A stretch of DNA of 36,114 bases from JAFTYO01 sp045611785 (GTDB lineage Bacteria; Pseudomonadota; Alphaproteobacteria; RF32; CAG-239), in assembly GCA_045611785.1 (NCBI GenBank), contig JAZKXV010000029.1, forward strand, positions 1-36,114, read 5' to 3'. The position numbers and the translations under genes are program-made. Positions 25,896-32,358 of this stretch are shown one piece after another (position 1 is the first letter of the stretch; each line of letters starts with the position of its first letter). Below the pieces are notes generated by a model. It saw nothing but the letters and a program-made list of their open reading frames with translations, ran no database searches and was not told where the DNA came from.

Positions 25896-25924
25896 TACTT
25901 ATCATTAAAACTTTTAACTGTCAA
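25896..25924 (-). promoter_or_regulatory. Promoter of metK
   Basis: Minus strand: TTGACA, 17 bases, TAAGTA. Transcription would begin near 25889, five bases before the riboswitch. Confidence 0.65.
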
Positions 25925-25945
25925 GAATGTATTTGATAATATATA

Positions 25946-25974
25946 TTGACAAATTTTTGCCGATATTCTATATT
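25946..25974 (+). promoter_or_regulatory. Promoter of the four-span membrane protein gene
   Basis: TTGACA, 17 bases, TATATT: the best consensus match in the window. It diverges from the metK promoter, with 21 bases between the two -35 elements. Confidence 0.75.
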
Positions 25975-25999
25975 TATATATCAAAAAAATTTTTGTGAT

Positions 26000-26395
26000 A
26001 TGAAAAATAAAATTATTAAGTACTGGCCGAATATTGTAAGCGTATGCGGTTTTTTAATGATGTCAACGTTTTTGGCACTTGCTTATTATTGTAATAGCAT
26101 AGCTTGTGTACTAGGTTTTATAGTGTCATTAAGCGTTTATGGATTGGGTGAATTTGCTTCAGTCTACCGCTCCTTTAAACAGGAAACAAAGGGTTCTAGA
26201 GCATCGTGGTTCTCAATACTGAAATTGGTAGCGATTGCTTTGGTGTTTTTTGTTTCTCAGCTGCTAGCTCTCGCCGGATTTCTTATCCCTAGCATCGGAT
26301 TACTTCTTGTAGGCTGGGTGGTGATGGTGTTTGGTTCTGTGCTCTTTGTCGTAGGATTGGTGTTGTTATTGATACACTGGCTGATTTACCGTTAA
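26000..26395 (+). CDS. Small polytopic membrane protein, unknown function
   Basis: This 131-residue protein has about four hydrophobic segments (10-29, 33-50, 71-92, 95-128) and a short basic loop after the second (YRSFKQETKGSR). No family was recognised. The ATG at 26000 is chosen because the longer frame begins inside the -35 of its promoter; the leader is then about 20 bases with no clear ribosome site, so initiation may be leader-poor. GC content is higher than in nearby genes and AAG/CTC codons are more frequent. It has its own promoter and terminator. Confidence 0.7.
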   Translation: MKNKIIKYWPNIVSVCGFLMMSTFLALAYYCNSIACVLGFIVSLSVYGLGEFASVYRSFKQETKGSRASWFSILKLVAIALVFFVSQLLALAGFLIPSIGLLLVGWVVMVFGSVLFVVGLVLLLIHWLIYR

Positions 26396-26403
26396 AAATG
26401 AAG

Positions 26404-26446
26404 AAGTGTTGGATTATAAGTAAAAATATAATCCAACACTTTTTTA
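26404..26446 (+). terminator. Terminator of the membrane protein gene
   Basis: AAGTGTTGGATTATA pairs with TATAATCCAACACTT over 15 bases, followed by a T run. It also sits at the end of the minus-strand DUF2147 gene. Confidence 0.88.
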
Positions 26447-26893
26447 TTTTACAGGAATGTTTGGTATTAAGTTTGTTTCATCAGTTGTAAAATCTTTGTT
26501 AGGTAACCAAGTTTGGTTACGGCCTAAAAATGCAATTTTACCTCTGACAATAAGGTTGGCTCCATCTCTTTTAACTTCACAACCGTAAACTTTACCCTTT
26601 TGCGGATCTAAAATGTTTCCGCCTACATATTTTGCGCCGTCTTTTTGCAAATTCCAAATAATGTCTAAGCCTAAAATTTTAGGAGAATTAGGAAGCTTTG
26701 CAACGGCATTTTTATTTTTAAGCAAATCAACTATACGTCCAAAATATTTTCCTTCATACTCATATATTTGCACAACGCTTTTGGCGGTTTTTGTTTCATC
26801 ATCAATGGTTGTCCAAAATCCTGTTATGGAATCTGAGGCAAAAACATTTGTGCTTAGCAAAATGCTAAATATAAAAGCTAAATATTTATTCAT
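26444..26893 (-). CDS. DUF2147 family secreted protein
   Basis: A signal peptide (1-19, ending NVFA) is followed by DUF2147 features: GFWTTIDDETKTAKSVVQIY, then YFGRIVDLL, GGNILDPQKGKVYGCEVK, LIVRGKIAFLGRNQTW. The 149 residues are typical. Family members usually have a C-x-x-C stretch between the two halves; here it is absent (KNKNAVAKLPNSPKIL). Function unknown; such proteins are lipocalin-like beta-barrels by prediction. It follows the Cys-rich protein gene by 22 bases, probably in one transcript. Confidence 0.88.
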   Translation of the reverse strand: MNKYLAFIFSILLSTNVFASDSITGFWTTIDDETKTAKSVVQIYEYEGKYFGRIVDLLKNKNAVAKLPNSPKILGLDIIWNLQKDGAKYVGGNILDPQKGKVYGCEVKRDGANLIVRGKIAFLGRNQTWLPNKDFTTDETNLIPNIPVK

Positions 26894-26915
26894 AATATAT
26901 TACCTTACTCGAAGA

Positions 26916-27251
26916 TTAGTAACATTCATATAATCCGGCACAGCTTGTAGTGCTATAACGTAAACCATATTTTTTACACTCTTGAATGGTAAATTGATAT
27001 TTTGCATCGCAGCAAAATTTAAAATATGATGAATTATTAGGGCAAGCTATTCTGCCAACTTGGTTACTTGGGCAAGATGTTTTTGTGTAATTATTTTTTA
27101 TACAATCTTGAGCAGTATAATTTTGGTTGGTTGTTTTCTTTTTGCTTACAATATTACCTGCATCGCTGGCCTGTGGTAAGAAAGATACAGCAGCATTAGC
27201 AGTATATGCAAAACAAGTTAAAGCAAAAGCTAAATATATAATTTTTTTCAT
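26916..27251 (-). CDS. Secreted cysteine-rich small protein
   Basis: It has 111 residues with a clear signal peptide (MKKIIYLAFALTCFAYTANA). The mature ~91 residues contain eight Cys (in D-C-I, S-C-P, A-C-P, F-C-C, E-C-K, S-C-A, E-C-Y), an even number that suits four disulfides. The pattern T-S-C-P-x-x-x-V-G-R-I-A-C-P looks repetitive, then F-C-C-D and E-C-K-K-Y-G-L-R-Y. No family was recognised. The ATG at 27251 has GGAGGA directly upstream; a longer start at 27263 overlaps that site. It lies between an M20 peptidase gene and a DUF2147 gene on the same strand. Confidence 0.8.
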   Translation of the reverse strand: MKKIIYLAFALTCFAYTANAAVSFLPQASDAGNIVSKKKTTNQNYTAQDCIKNNYTKTSCPSNQVGRIACPNNSSYFKFCCDAKYQFTIQECKKYGLRYSTTSCAGLYECY

Positions 27252-27294
27252 TTTATCCTCCATACAGTTTTAACTAATGATATATTTAATAGAA

Positions 27295-28425
27295 TTAATT
27301 ATCAAGCAAATTTTTATTTTTAAGTTCTGCAAGTGAACTTAAAAAACTTAGCTGAATTTTAGCGACTTGTTCTATGCTTTCTATTTCAACATATTCATTT
27401 GGAGCGTGCATTCCGTTGCCGGATCCGGAGTGCATAATAACAATAGATTTTCTTATTGCAAATTCTCTAGAATCTGTTGCTCCTCCAATATATTCAAACT
27501 CTACAGGACGTTGTAAAATATTTTGGGCAAGTTGTTTATATTGTTGAATATAAACATTTGCTTCATCCATTATTACCGGAGTTGATGATGATACAATTTC
27601 ATAACTTACACCATTTACCAAACATTTATCCAAATTTGATTTTAAGTCATCAATTGATGTCTTCTCTGTTAATCTGAAATCCAGTAAAGCTTCTGAGTTT
27701 ACGGCAATTACGTTTGATACTTCACCCCCGTTTATTTTTGCAAAATGTACTGTGTCAATCCATTTGTCATCAGGAGATGGTAAATTAAGAGAAAAATATG
27801 GATAAATTGTTCTGATATTTTGCCAAACCTTAAATAAGTTTTCGTTAGCATCAATGCCGTCCCAGGGAGTTGAACCATGTGCTGCTTGACCTTCGGATTT
27901 TAATTTAACAAATACCGGATTTTTACATCTGGCAACAATTTTGGTAATGTCTCCTCCTACATCATTATCTAACACTATTTTAGCCTTTATATTTGGAAAT
28001 TTTTCCAAGAAAGCTTTTGTGCTTTTACTTCCGGTTTCTTCATCTGTAGAAAGTAAGAAAGCAAAGTTTAATTTTAAATTGTTATCAAGAACATATTTAA
28101 GAGAATTTAATGCTATGGCAGCAAAAGATTTCATGTCTAAAGTTCCTCGTCCGTACATCTTTTTATCTTTGATGATGGGGGTAAACATATCATCGGTTGC
28201 TGGAACAACATCAATGTGACCTAAAACCAACACATCAAAATTTAATTCTTGAGTGTTTGCTGCCAGAATTACAGGAGATGCATTCTTAAAATGATGTATG
28301 TTTACATTTGCACCAAAAGATGATGCTTTAGCTTTAATATATTCAAGACAATTTTCAATTTCTGTTTGGTTGCCAGTAATTGTTTTAAATTGAATTAAAT
28401 CTTTAATAGTCTCAATTAAATCCAT
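27295..28425 (-). CDS. M20 family metallopeptidase (ArgE/DapE type deacylase)
   Basis: A di-zinc amidohydrolase. Metal ligands are visible in LGHIDVVP, GRGTLDMK, the catalytic pair in STDEETGS, D-N-D-V-G and GMHAPNEYV. The dimerisation-domain histidine motif HGSTPWDGIDA and GGATDSREFA are also present. At 376 residues it fits acetylornithine deacetylase or succinyl-diaminopimelate desuccinylase; the substrate cannot be fixed, and no arginine or lysine biosynthesis genes lie nearby. It diverges from the SH3-domain gene; a 16-base palindrome lies in the shared gap. Confidence 0.88.
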   Translation of the reverse strand: MDLIETIKDLIQFKTITGNQTEIENCLEYIKAKASSFGANVNIHHFKNASPVILAANTQELNFDVLVLGHIDVVPATDDMFTPIIKDKKMYGRGTLDMKSFAAIALNSLKYVLDNNLKLNFAFLLSTDEETGSKSTKAFLEKFPNIKAKIVLDNDVGGDITKIVARCKNPVFVKLKSEGQAAHGSTPWDGIDANENLFKVWQNIRTIYPYFSLNLPSPDDKWIDTVHFAKINGGEVSNVIAVNSEALLDFRLTEKTSIDDLKSNLDKCLVNGVSYEIVSSSTPVIMDEANVYIQQYKQLAQNILQRPVEFEYIGGATDSREFAIRKSIVIMHSGSGNGMHAPNEYVEIESIEQVAKIQLSFLSSLAELKNKNLLDN

Positions 28426-28455
28426 AATTTTTACCTTTTATTTATTTTATTAATG

Positions 28456-28471
28456 TATGCATATATGCATA
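28456..28471. promoter_or_regulatory. 16-base perfect palindrome upstream of the SH3-domain gene
   Basis: TATGCATATATGCATA lies six bases before a TATAAT at 28477-28482, where an operator could block the promoter. In AT-rich DNA such a palindrome can arise by chance. Confidence 0.3.
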
Positions 28472-28503
28472 GTGAGTATAATGATGCCAGAAAGGATTAC
28501 AAT

Positions 28504-29001
28504 ATGAAAGCAATATTTTTAACAATAATTGCTATATGTTTACAAATTTTTCCTGCCTTTGCTAATGAGCAAGAAGTAAAACATGCTTCTTTGCCAAGGA
28601 TGGTGTCGTTACGATGGGATAAAGTATACGCCAGATCAGGTCCGGGTACAAAATATCCTATTGAATGGATATATCAACAAAAAGGTGCTCCTGTTGAAAT
28701 TATTAATGAGTATGATGTGTGGAGAGAAATAAAAGACTGGGAAGGCTCTGTTTCTTGGGTTAAAAAAACTTTACTTACAGGAAAAAGATTTGTGAAAGTT
28801 ATAACACCGGGTGAAAATAATATTTATAACGATGATGATTACGATTCCAGAGTTATTGCTAAAGTTGAAGATGGTGTTGTGGGTGAAGTGAAAAAATGTA
28901 CCAAATCAAAAGAGTTTTGCCGTATAAAATTTGATACAATTGAAGGGTGGGTTCCTAAAAAAATCTTATTCGGAGTATATGAAAACGAAAATATAGATTA
29001 A
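28504..29001 (+). CDS. Secreted bacterial SH3-domain protein (SH3_4/DUF1058 type)
   Basis: The 165 residues have a signal peptide (1-21, ending FAFA-N by eye) and two SH3-like repeats. The first carries the hallmark VYARSGPGTKYPIEWIY and a W-R-E-I-K-D-W-E-G-S-V-S-W-V core; the second ends F-C-R-I-K-F-D-T-I-E-G-W-V. Such proteins often bind peptidoglycan or periplasmic partners. The ATG at 28504 follows AAAGGA; earlier in-frame ATGs from 28453 lie in the palindrome and promoter region. A terminator follows. Confidence 0.85.
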   Translation: MKAIFLTIIAICLQIFPAFANEQEVKHASLPRMVSLRWDKVYARSGPGTKYPIEWIYQQKGAPVEIINEYDVWREIKDWEGSVSWVKKTLLTGKRFVKVITPGENNIYNDDDYDSRVIAKVEDGVVGEVKKCTKSKEFCRIKFDTIEGWVPKKILFGVYENENID

Positions 29002-29017
29002 ATATTGCTCTGTTGAA

Positions 29018-29063
29018 AAACCTCATTAAGGCAATTATGTGATTTAGTGAGGTTTATTTTTTT
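29018..29063 (+). terminator. Terminator of the SH3-domain gene
   Basis: AAACCTCA pairs with TGAGGTTT; a run of eight T residues follows directly and is itself next to the start of the following gene. Confidence 0.7.
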
Positions 29064-29076
29064 TATGGAGAAAAAG

Positions 29077-29283
29077 ATGGGAACAATATTAAAATATTTA
29101 GTCTACATTTTCTTGATTATCGTAATTTATCTTTTAGGTGTAGGTTTTTATGAAGGCAATATAAATAAGAATACGACAATGGGTGAAGTGGCTCAAGATG
29201 TTACTCATGGAACTGAAGAGATAATAAAAGAAGGATACAATACCACAAAAGATACTATCGAGCGTGTTGTTGAAGATAAATAA
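29077..29283 (+). CDS. Small single-span membrane protein
   Basis: The 68 residues consist of one hydrophobic segment (5-25) followed by a hydrophilic, helix-prone tail (GEVAQDVTHGTEEIIKEGYN). No family was recognised. The ATG at 29077 has GGAG six bases upstream; the ATG at 29065 overlaps that site. Expression is unclear, because the terminator of the upstream gene ends just before it and no separate promoter was found. Confidence 0.6.
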   Translation: MGTILKYLVYIFLIIVIYLLGVGFYEGNINKNTTMGEVAQDVTHGTEEIIKEGYNTTKDTIERVVEDK

Positions 29284-29290
29284 AGATATA

Positions 29291-29320
29291 AAAAAACTCC
29301 GAACCTTCGGAGTTTTTTTA
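29291..29320. terminator. Bidirectional terminator
   Basis: AAAAAACTCCGAA / TTCGGAGTTTTTT (loop CC), symmetrical, between convergent genes ending at 29283 and 29324. Confidence 0.92.
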
Positions 29321-29323
29321 TGA

Positions 29324-30622
29324 TTAGTAACTTTGGCTCTGTCCGTAGTCAAACACATTTTTAACCAAATGTGTATAATCTTTGGCTTGTTCTTGTGTTG
29401 CGAACTTAACAGATGCAGCGGTATCTCTATTTGCTCCATATAAACCATAATCAATTGCGCTTATATGGTTAACATCTTGATTTCCGTTATGTGTTTTATG
29501 TGCTTGTTCAGCCATTTTACATCTTGTATTTAAAAGTTGTAATTGGACAGGAGAAATTTCGGCTCCCGGATTTTGTATTTGAGCATGAATGATTTTTGCA
29601 ATATTCGGGTATGATTCTGCCATCAAAATTAAAGTTGTAGCTGTTACTTGCGGATTATTTGAAATATCAACTCCTACTTGAGCATCTTTTGCTGTTCCCA
29701 TATTATATTTAGAAACTAAATCTTTTAATTCTTGAGGCATTTTATCAATGTTATTTACAAAGTTATCATATACTGCGCCGGAATCTTCAATGCCTTGTTT
29801 GGTTAGCATTGCTTTTCCTTTTTCTGCAGTATAAATAAGATAGTTGTTTTCTGCTTCATTTATCACAATATTATTAACCGTTTGCTCGGTTTTTTCAGGT
29901 TCAACATCTTTTATTACGCCGGTGTTAGATTGGCATTCTTTTGCTAGAATACCTGCCGCTATAATCGGAACGAGCATTAAAGGCCATCTGCGGCGTTTTT
30001 TATCTGATGTTTTATTATCTTTTACAGGAGGGGTGCCGCCACCACCTTGTTCACCAGTATTGGCATCAGTTGGAACCGGAACAACAGGAATTGGAGTAAC
30101 ACCGTCATCAGTACGTCTTTTCGGATCAATCGGTATAGGAGTATCATTAGTCGGTCTTAACGGAATAGGGTGCCAACGAGGATTTGCTGCTCCACCTCTA
30201 ATGGCTACATCTTGAGGAGCATTTTCTTCGTTTCCCTTAGATGTAGGATGAAGCACATTAATATATTTTCCGTTTTCGTCATAGTAACCATCACCGTGTG
30301 GAGGTTCGCCAAAATATTTTTTCCAGTGATACTTTGAGTATGCACTATCTTGCATGCGCAAATTAAATTCTTTAATTGTTTCATTATCGTCAGTTTCAGG
30401 CACTTGTCTTTTACCTAAAAATATTTGTTCGGACAAGTGTTGCCCATAGTCAATTATGCGTTGAGCTAATGCTGATTTTTGCTTAGGATCGATGTTTTGA
30501 GCCTCTCTAAGTTGGTCCATGGCATCTAATATATCACGTAATGTGGCTTGTTTTCTCCATACAGCACTTTCAATTTTTCCTTGAAAAGATTTATTTTTAA
30601 GCATTGTTTCATGATTATCCAT
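29324..30622 (-). CDS. Proline-rich single-span membrane protein, unknown function
   Basis: Visible parts: a helical, charged N-terminal region (1-100); a Pro/Gly-rich linker (about 145-205) with IPLRP, TPIPID, TPIPVVPVP and GGGG; a basic stop (DKKRRRWP) then one membrane span (about 213-228) and a Cys; and a C-terminal helical domain (235-432) ending YGQSQSY. The basic cluster before the span predicts an inside N-terminus and a periplasmic C-terminal domain. No family was recognised. The layout loosely recalls TonB-like or division-type bitopic proteins, but no motif supports that. AAGGAAAA precedes the ATG. Confidence 0.75.
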   Translation of the reverse strand: MDNHETMLKNKSFQGKIESAVWRKQATLRDILDAMDQLREAQNIDPKQKSALAQRIIDYGQHLSEQIFLGKRQVPETDDNETIKEFNLRMQDSAYSKYHWKKYFGEPPHGDGYYDENGKYINVLHPTSKGNEENAPQDVAIRGGAANPRWHPIPLRPTNDTPIPIDPKRRTDDGVTPIPVVPVPTDANTGEQGGGGTPPVKDNKTSDKKRRRWPLMLVPIIAAGILAKECQSNTGVIKDVEPEKTEQTVNNIVINEAENNYLIYTAEKGKAMLTKQGIEDSGAVYDNFVNNIDKMPQELKDLVSKYNMGTAKDAQVGVDISNNPQVTATTLILMAESYPNIAKIIHAQIQNPGAEISPVQLQLLNTRCKMAEQAHKTHNGNQDVNHISAIDYGLYGANRDTAASVKFATQEQAKDYTHLVKNVFDYGQSQSY

Positions 30623-30656
30623 AACTGTTTTCCTTAAAAATTGTTCAATATATTAG

Positions 30657-30685
30657 AATATACCAAATTATAAAGTTGTTTTCAA
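30657..30685 (-). promoter_or_regulatory. Promoter of the proline-rich membrane protein gene
   Basis: Minus strand: TTGAAA, 17 bases, TATATT, about 35 bases before the start. Confidence 0.65.
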
Positions 30686-30767
30686 GTTTTTTTTGACAGA
30701 AAAATGATATGAGGTATGCTGATTATTTGGACGTTGTAAAGACTTGGTTTCTTTTTGTGAAAAAAAC

Positions 30768-30795
30768 TTGAAAAAATATTTTAGTGTGCTAGTAT
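30768..30795 (+). promoter_or_regulatory. Promoter of the 19-residue repeat protein gene
   Basis: TTGAAA, 16 bases, TAGTAT, about 38 bases before the start. Confidence 0.55.
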
Positions 30796-30832
30796 GTCGA
30801 CAAAATAAATATTGGGTTAAAAAGGGATAATT

Positions 30833-32119
30833 ATGCGCAAAGCACCAAGTCTTCCAAAGGAATTTCATGAAAAACCGTCACCGGTTGAAAATCCGATATT
30901 AGTAACAGTTGGAGATAAGAAAGTTGCAAAACATCTGTATCGAGATGGTTCAAATGCCGTTTTCGAAGGTAGCAAGATTACGCAAGTTTTTCCTACTGGT
31001 ATAGTGCGTATTTGGGATGATAATAAGTGTGGTAATTATCTGTTTATAGAAAAGCATCCAGACGGAAAGCAAATTTCTTGGGAAAAAGATATTAACAGCA
31101 ATGATCACATTATAGAAAAAGTTTCCGATAATATGGAGTTTGAATGGTATTATCAAGAAGGTTATCAGATATACTCTGAAAAATCAGCAGATGGTAAACA
31201 TTGCGCTTGGTATCCTGATGATAAAAAGTTTTTTGAAAAGCTACCTGACGGAACAGCGCGTGAATGGTATCCTAACGGACAGATTCGTTGTGAAAAACTT
31301 CCTGACGGTACAGAGCATCAATGGCACATTAATGGTGAGAAGAGTTTTGAAAAGATTTTAGAAGGAACAGAACGTGAATGGTATGCTGATGGTGGGCTTA
31401 AACGAGAAAAATTTGCTGATGGTACAGAGTATAAGTGGTATACTAGTGGAGTGATGAGCTATGAAAATCTGCCTGATGGTACAAGACGAGAATGGTATAA
31501 AAATAAACAAATGAAACAAGAAACTGCTCCGAATGGTACAGAACGCAACTGGTATTTTGACGGGCAAATCAGTCGAGAATATATTCCTGATACATTGCAA
31601 CGTAAATGGTATCCTAACGGACAAATGAGTTATGAACATATTCATAATGAGGTGCAACGTAGTTGGGATTATGATGGTATGCTTACTCTTGAACAATTTC
31701 CTAATGGAGTATGTCGTAAGTGGCATTCTAAAAATCAGCTTAGTTATGAACGTCTTGAAGATAAAACATCAAGAGCATGGCATACTAGTGGGCAGTTGAT
31801 ATACGAACAGCTTCCCGATGGCACAAAGCATGAATGGCACACAAACGGACAATTAAGCTGTGAATGCATTGATAATACTGTAACCAAATATGATAAAGAT
31901 GGTAAAGTTATTTTCCATTCTGTTGACGGCAAAGAAGATACAGTAGTTTGGTTGGCAAAGCAAAGAGTTGCCAAGAAAAGAGAAGAACAGTTAGCCAAAC
32001 TTGAATATAAGCCGAAGTTTGTTCAAAAGGTTGCATCTAAAATTGCCGATAGTAAAACATTTAATGAAATTGCATTATGCATGGCGCAAGCAGAAATTGA
32101 AAGAAATCTTAAACGCTAA
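30833..32119 (+). CDS. 19-residue repeat protein (MORN/YD-like), unknown function
   Basis: Of 428 residues, about 290 are tandem repeats. Eleven units of exactly 19 residues run from residue 135 to 343 (31235-31861) with the consensus E-x-L-P-D-G-T-x-x-x-W-Y-x-N-G-Q-x-x-Y; one more regular unit and several longer, degenerate units (21-22 residues) precede them. The pattern recalls MORN-2 and YD repeats, both beta-hairpin strings, but the 19-residue period is shorter than either usually shows. There is no signal peptide. The C-terminal ~65 residues are helical and basic. AAAAGGGA lies before the ATG. A related D-G-rich repeat protein lies on the other side of gyrA. Confidence 0.85.
   Translation: MRKAPSLPKEFHEKPSPVENPILVTVGDKKVAKHLYRDGSNAVFEGSKITQVFPTGIVRIWDDNKCGNYLFIEKHPDGKQISWEKDINSNDHIIEKVSDNMEFEWYYQEGYQIYSEKSADGKHCAWYPDDKKFFEKLPDGTAREWYPNGQIRCEKLPDGTEHQWHINGEKSFEKILEGTEREWYADGGLKREKFADGTEYKWYTSGVMSYENLPDGTRREWYKNKQMKQETAPNGTERNWYFDGQISREYIPDTLQRKWYPNGQMSYEHIHNEVQRSWDYDGMLTLEQFPNGVCRKWHSKNQLSYERLEDKTSRAWHTSGQLIYEQLPDGTKHEWHTNGQLSCECIDNTVTKYDKDGKVIFHSVDGKEDTVVWLAKQRVAKKREEQLAKLEYKPKFVQKVASKIADSKTFNEIALCMAQAEIERNLKR
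31235..31861 (+). repeat. Eleven tandem 57-bp units inside the repeat protein
   Basis: Each unit encodes 19 residues with Glu first, P-D-G-T near positions 4-7, W-Y/H at 11-12 and N-G-Q at 14-16. Units differ at many bases, so the array is old rather than newly expanded. Confidence 0.9.
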
Positions 32120-32168
32120 TATTAAAAGGTCGCTGAGGTTGGCGAGTTTAACTTTATAAAACCTGATT

Positions 32169-32201
32169 AAAAAAGTTAACGTAAAATATGTTAACTTTTT
32201 T
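32169..32201 (+). terminator. Terminator of the repeat protein gene
   Basis: AAAAAAGTTAAC pairs with GTTAACTTTTTT (loop of nine bases), followed by further T-rich sequence. Confidence 0.85.
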
Positions 32202-32358
32202 GTTTTAAAATTTTAAAAATCGATTTTAAGGTCGTTTTTTTGCCCATAGAGAAGAAAATGCCTTTTTTTGTGGGTATAAAAAGCAAAAAAAAATTTAAAT
32301 TTTTAATCGTTTTTGCTAAGCTAAGCAAAGTTTGAAATTAAATAAAAGGAATATAAAA

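Noticed and set aside
29077..29283. The 68-residue frame as mere terminator read-through noise
   Set aside because: A good GGAG site, a clear membrane span and its own strong terminator favour a real gene, so it was kept at moderate confidence.
30668..30868. Minus-strand frame of 66 codons
   Set aside because: It overlaps two promoters and the start of the repeat protein; composition is that of random AT-rich sequence.
31235..31861. 57-bp repeats as a CRISPR array
   Set aside because: No identical repeats with unique spacers; the units are diverged and in frame within a protein.
32312..32329. TTTGCT-N6-AGCAAA inverted repeat before gyrA
   Set aside because: Short and AT-rich, no second copy found, no promoter clearly placed relative to it.
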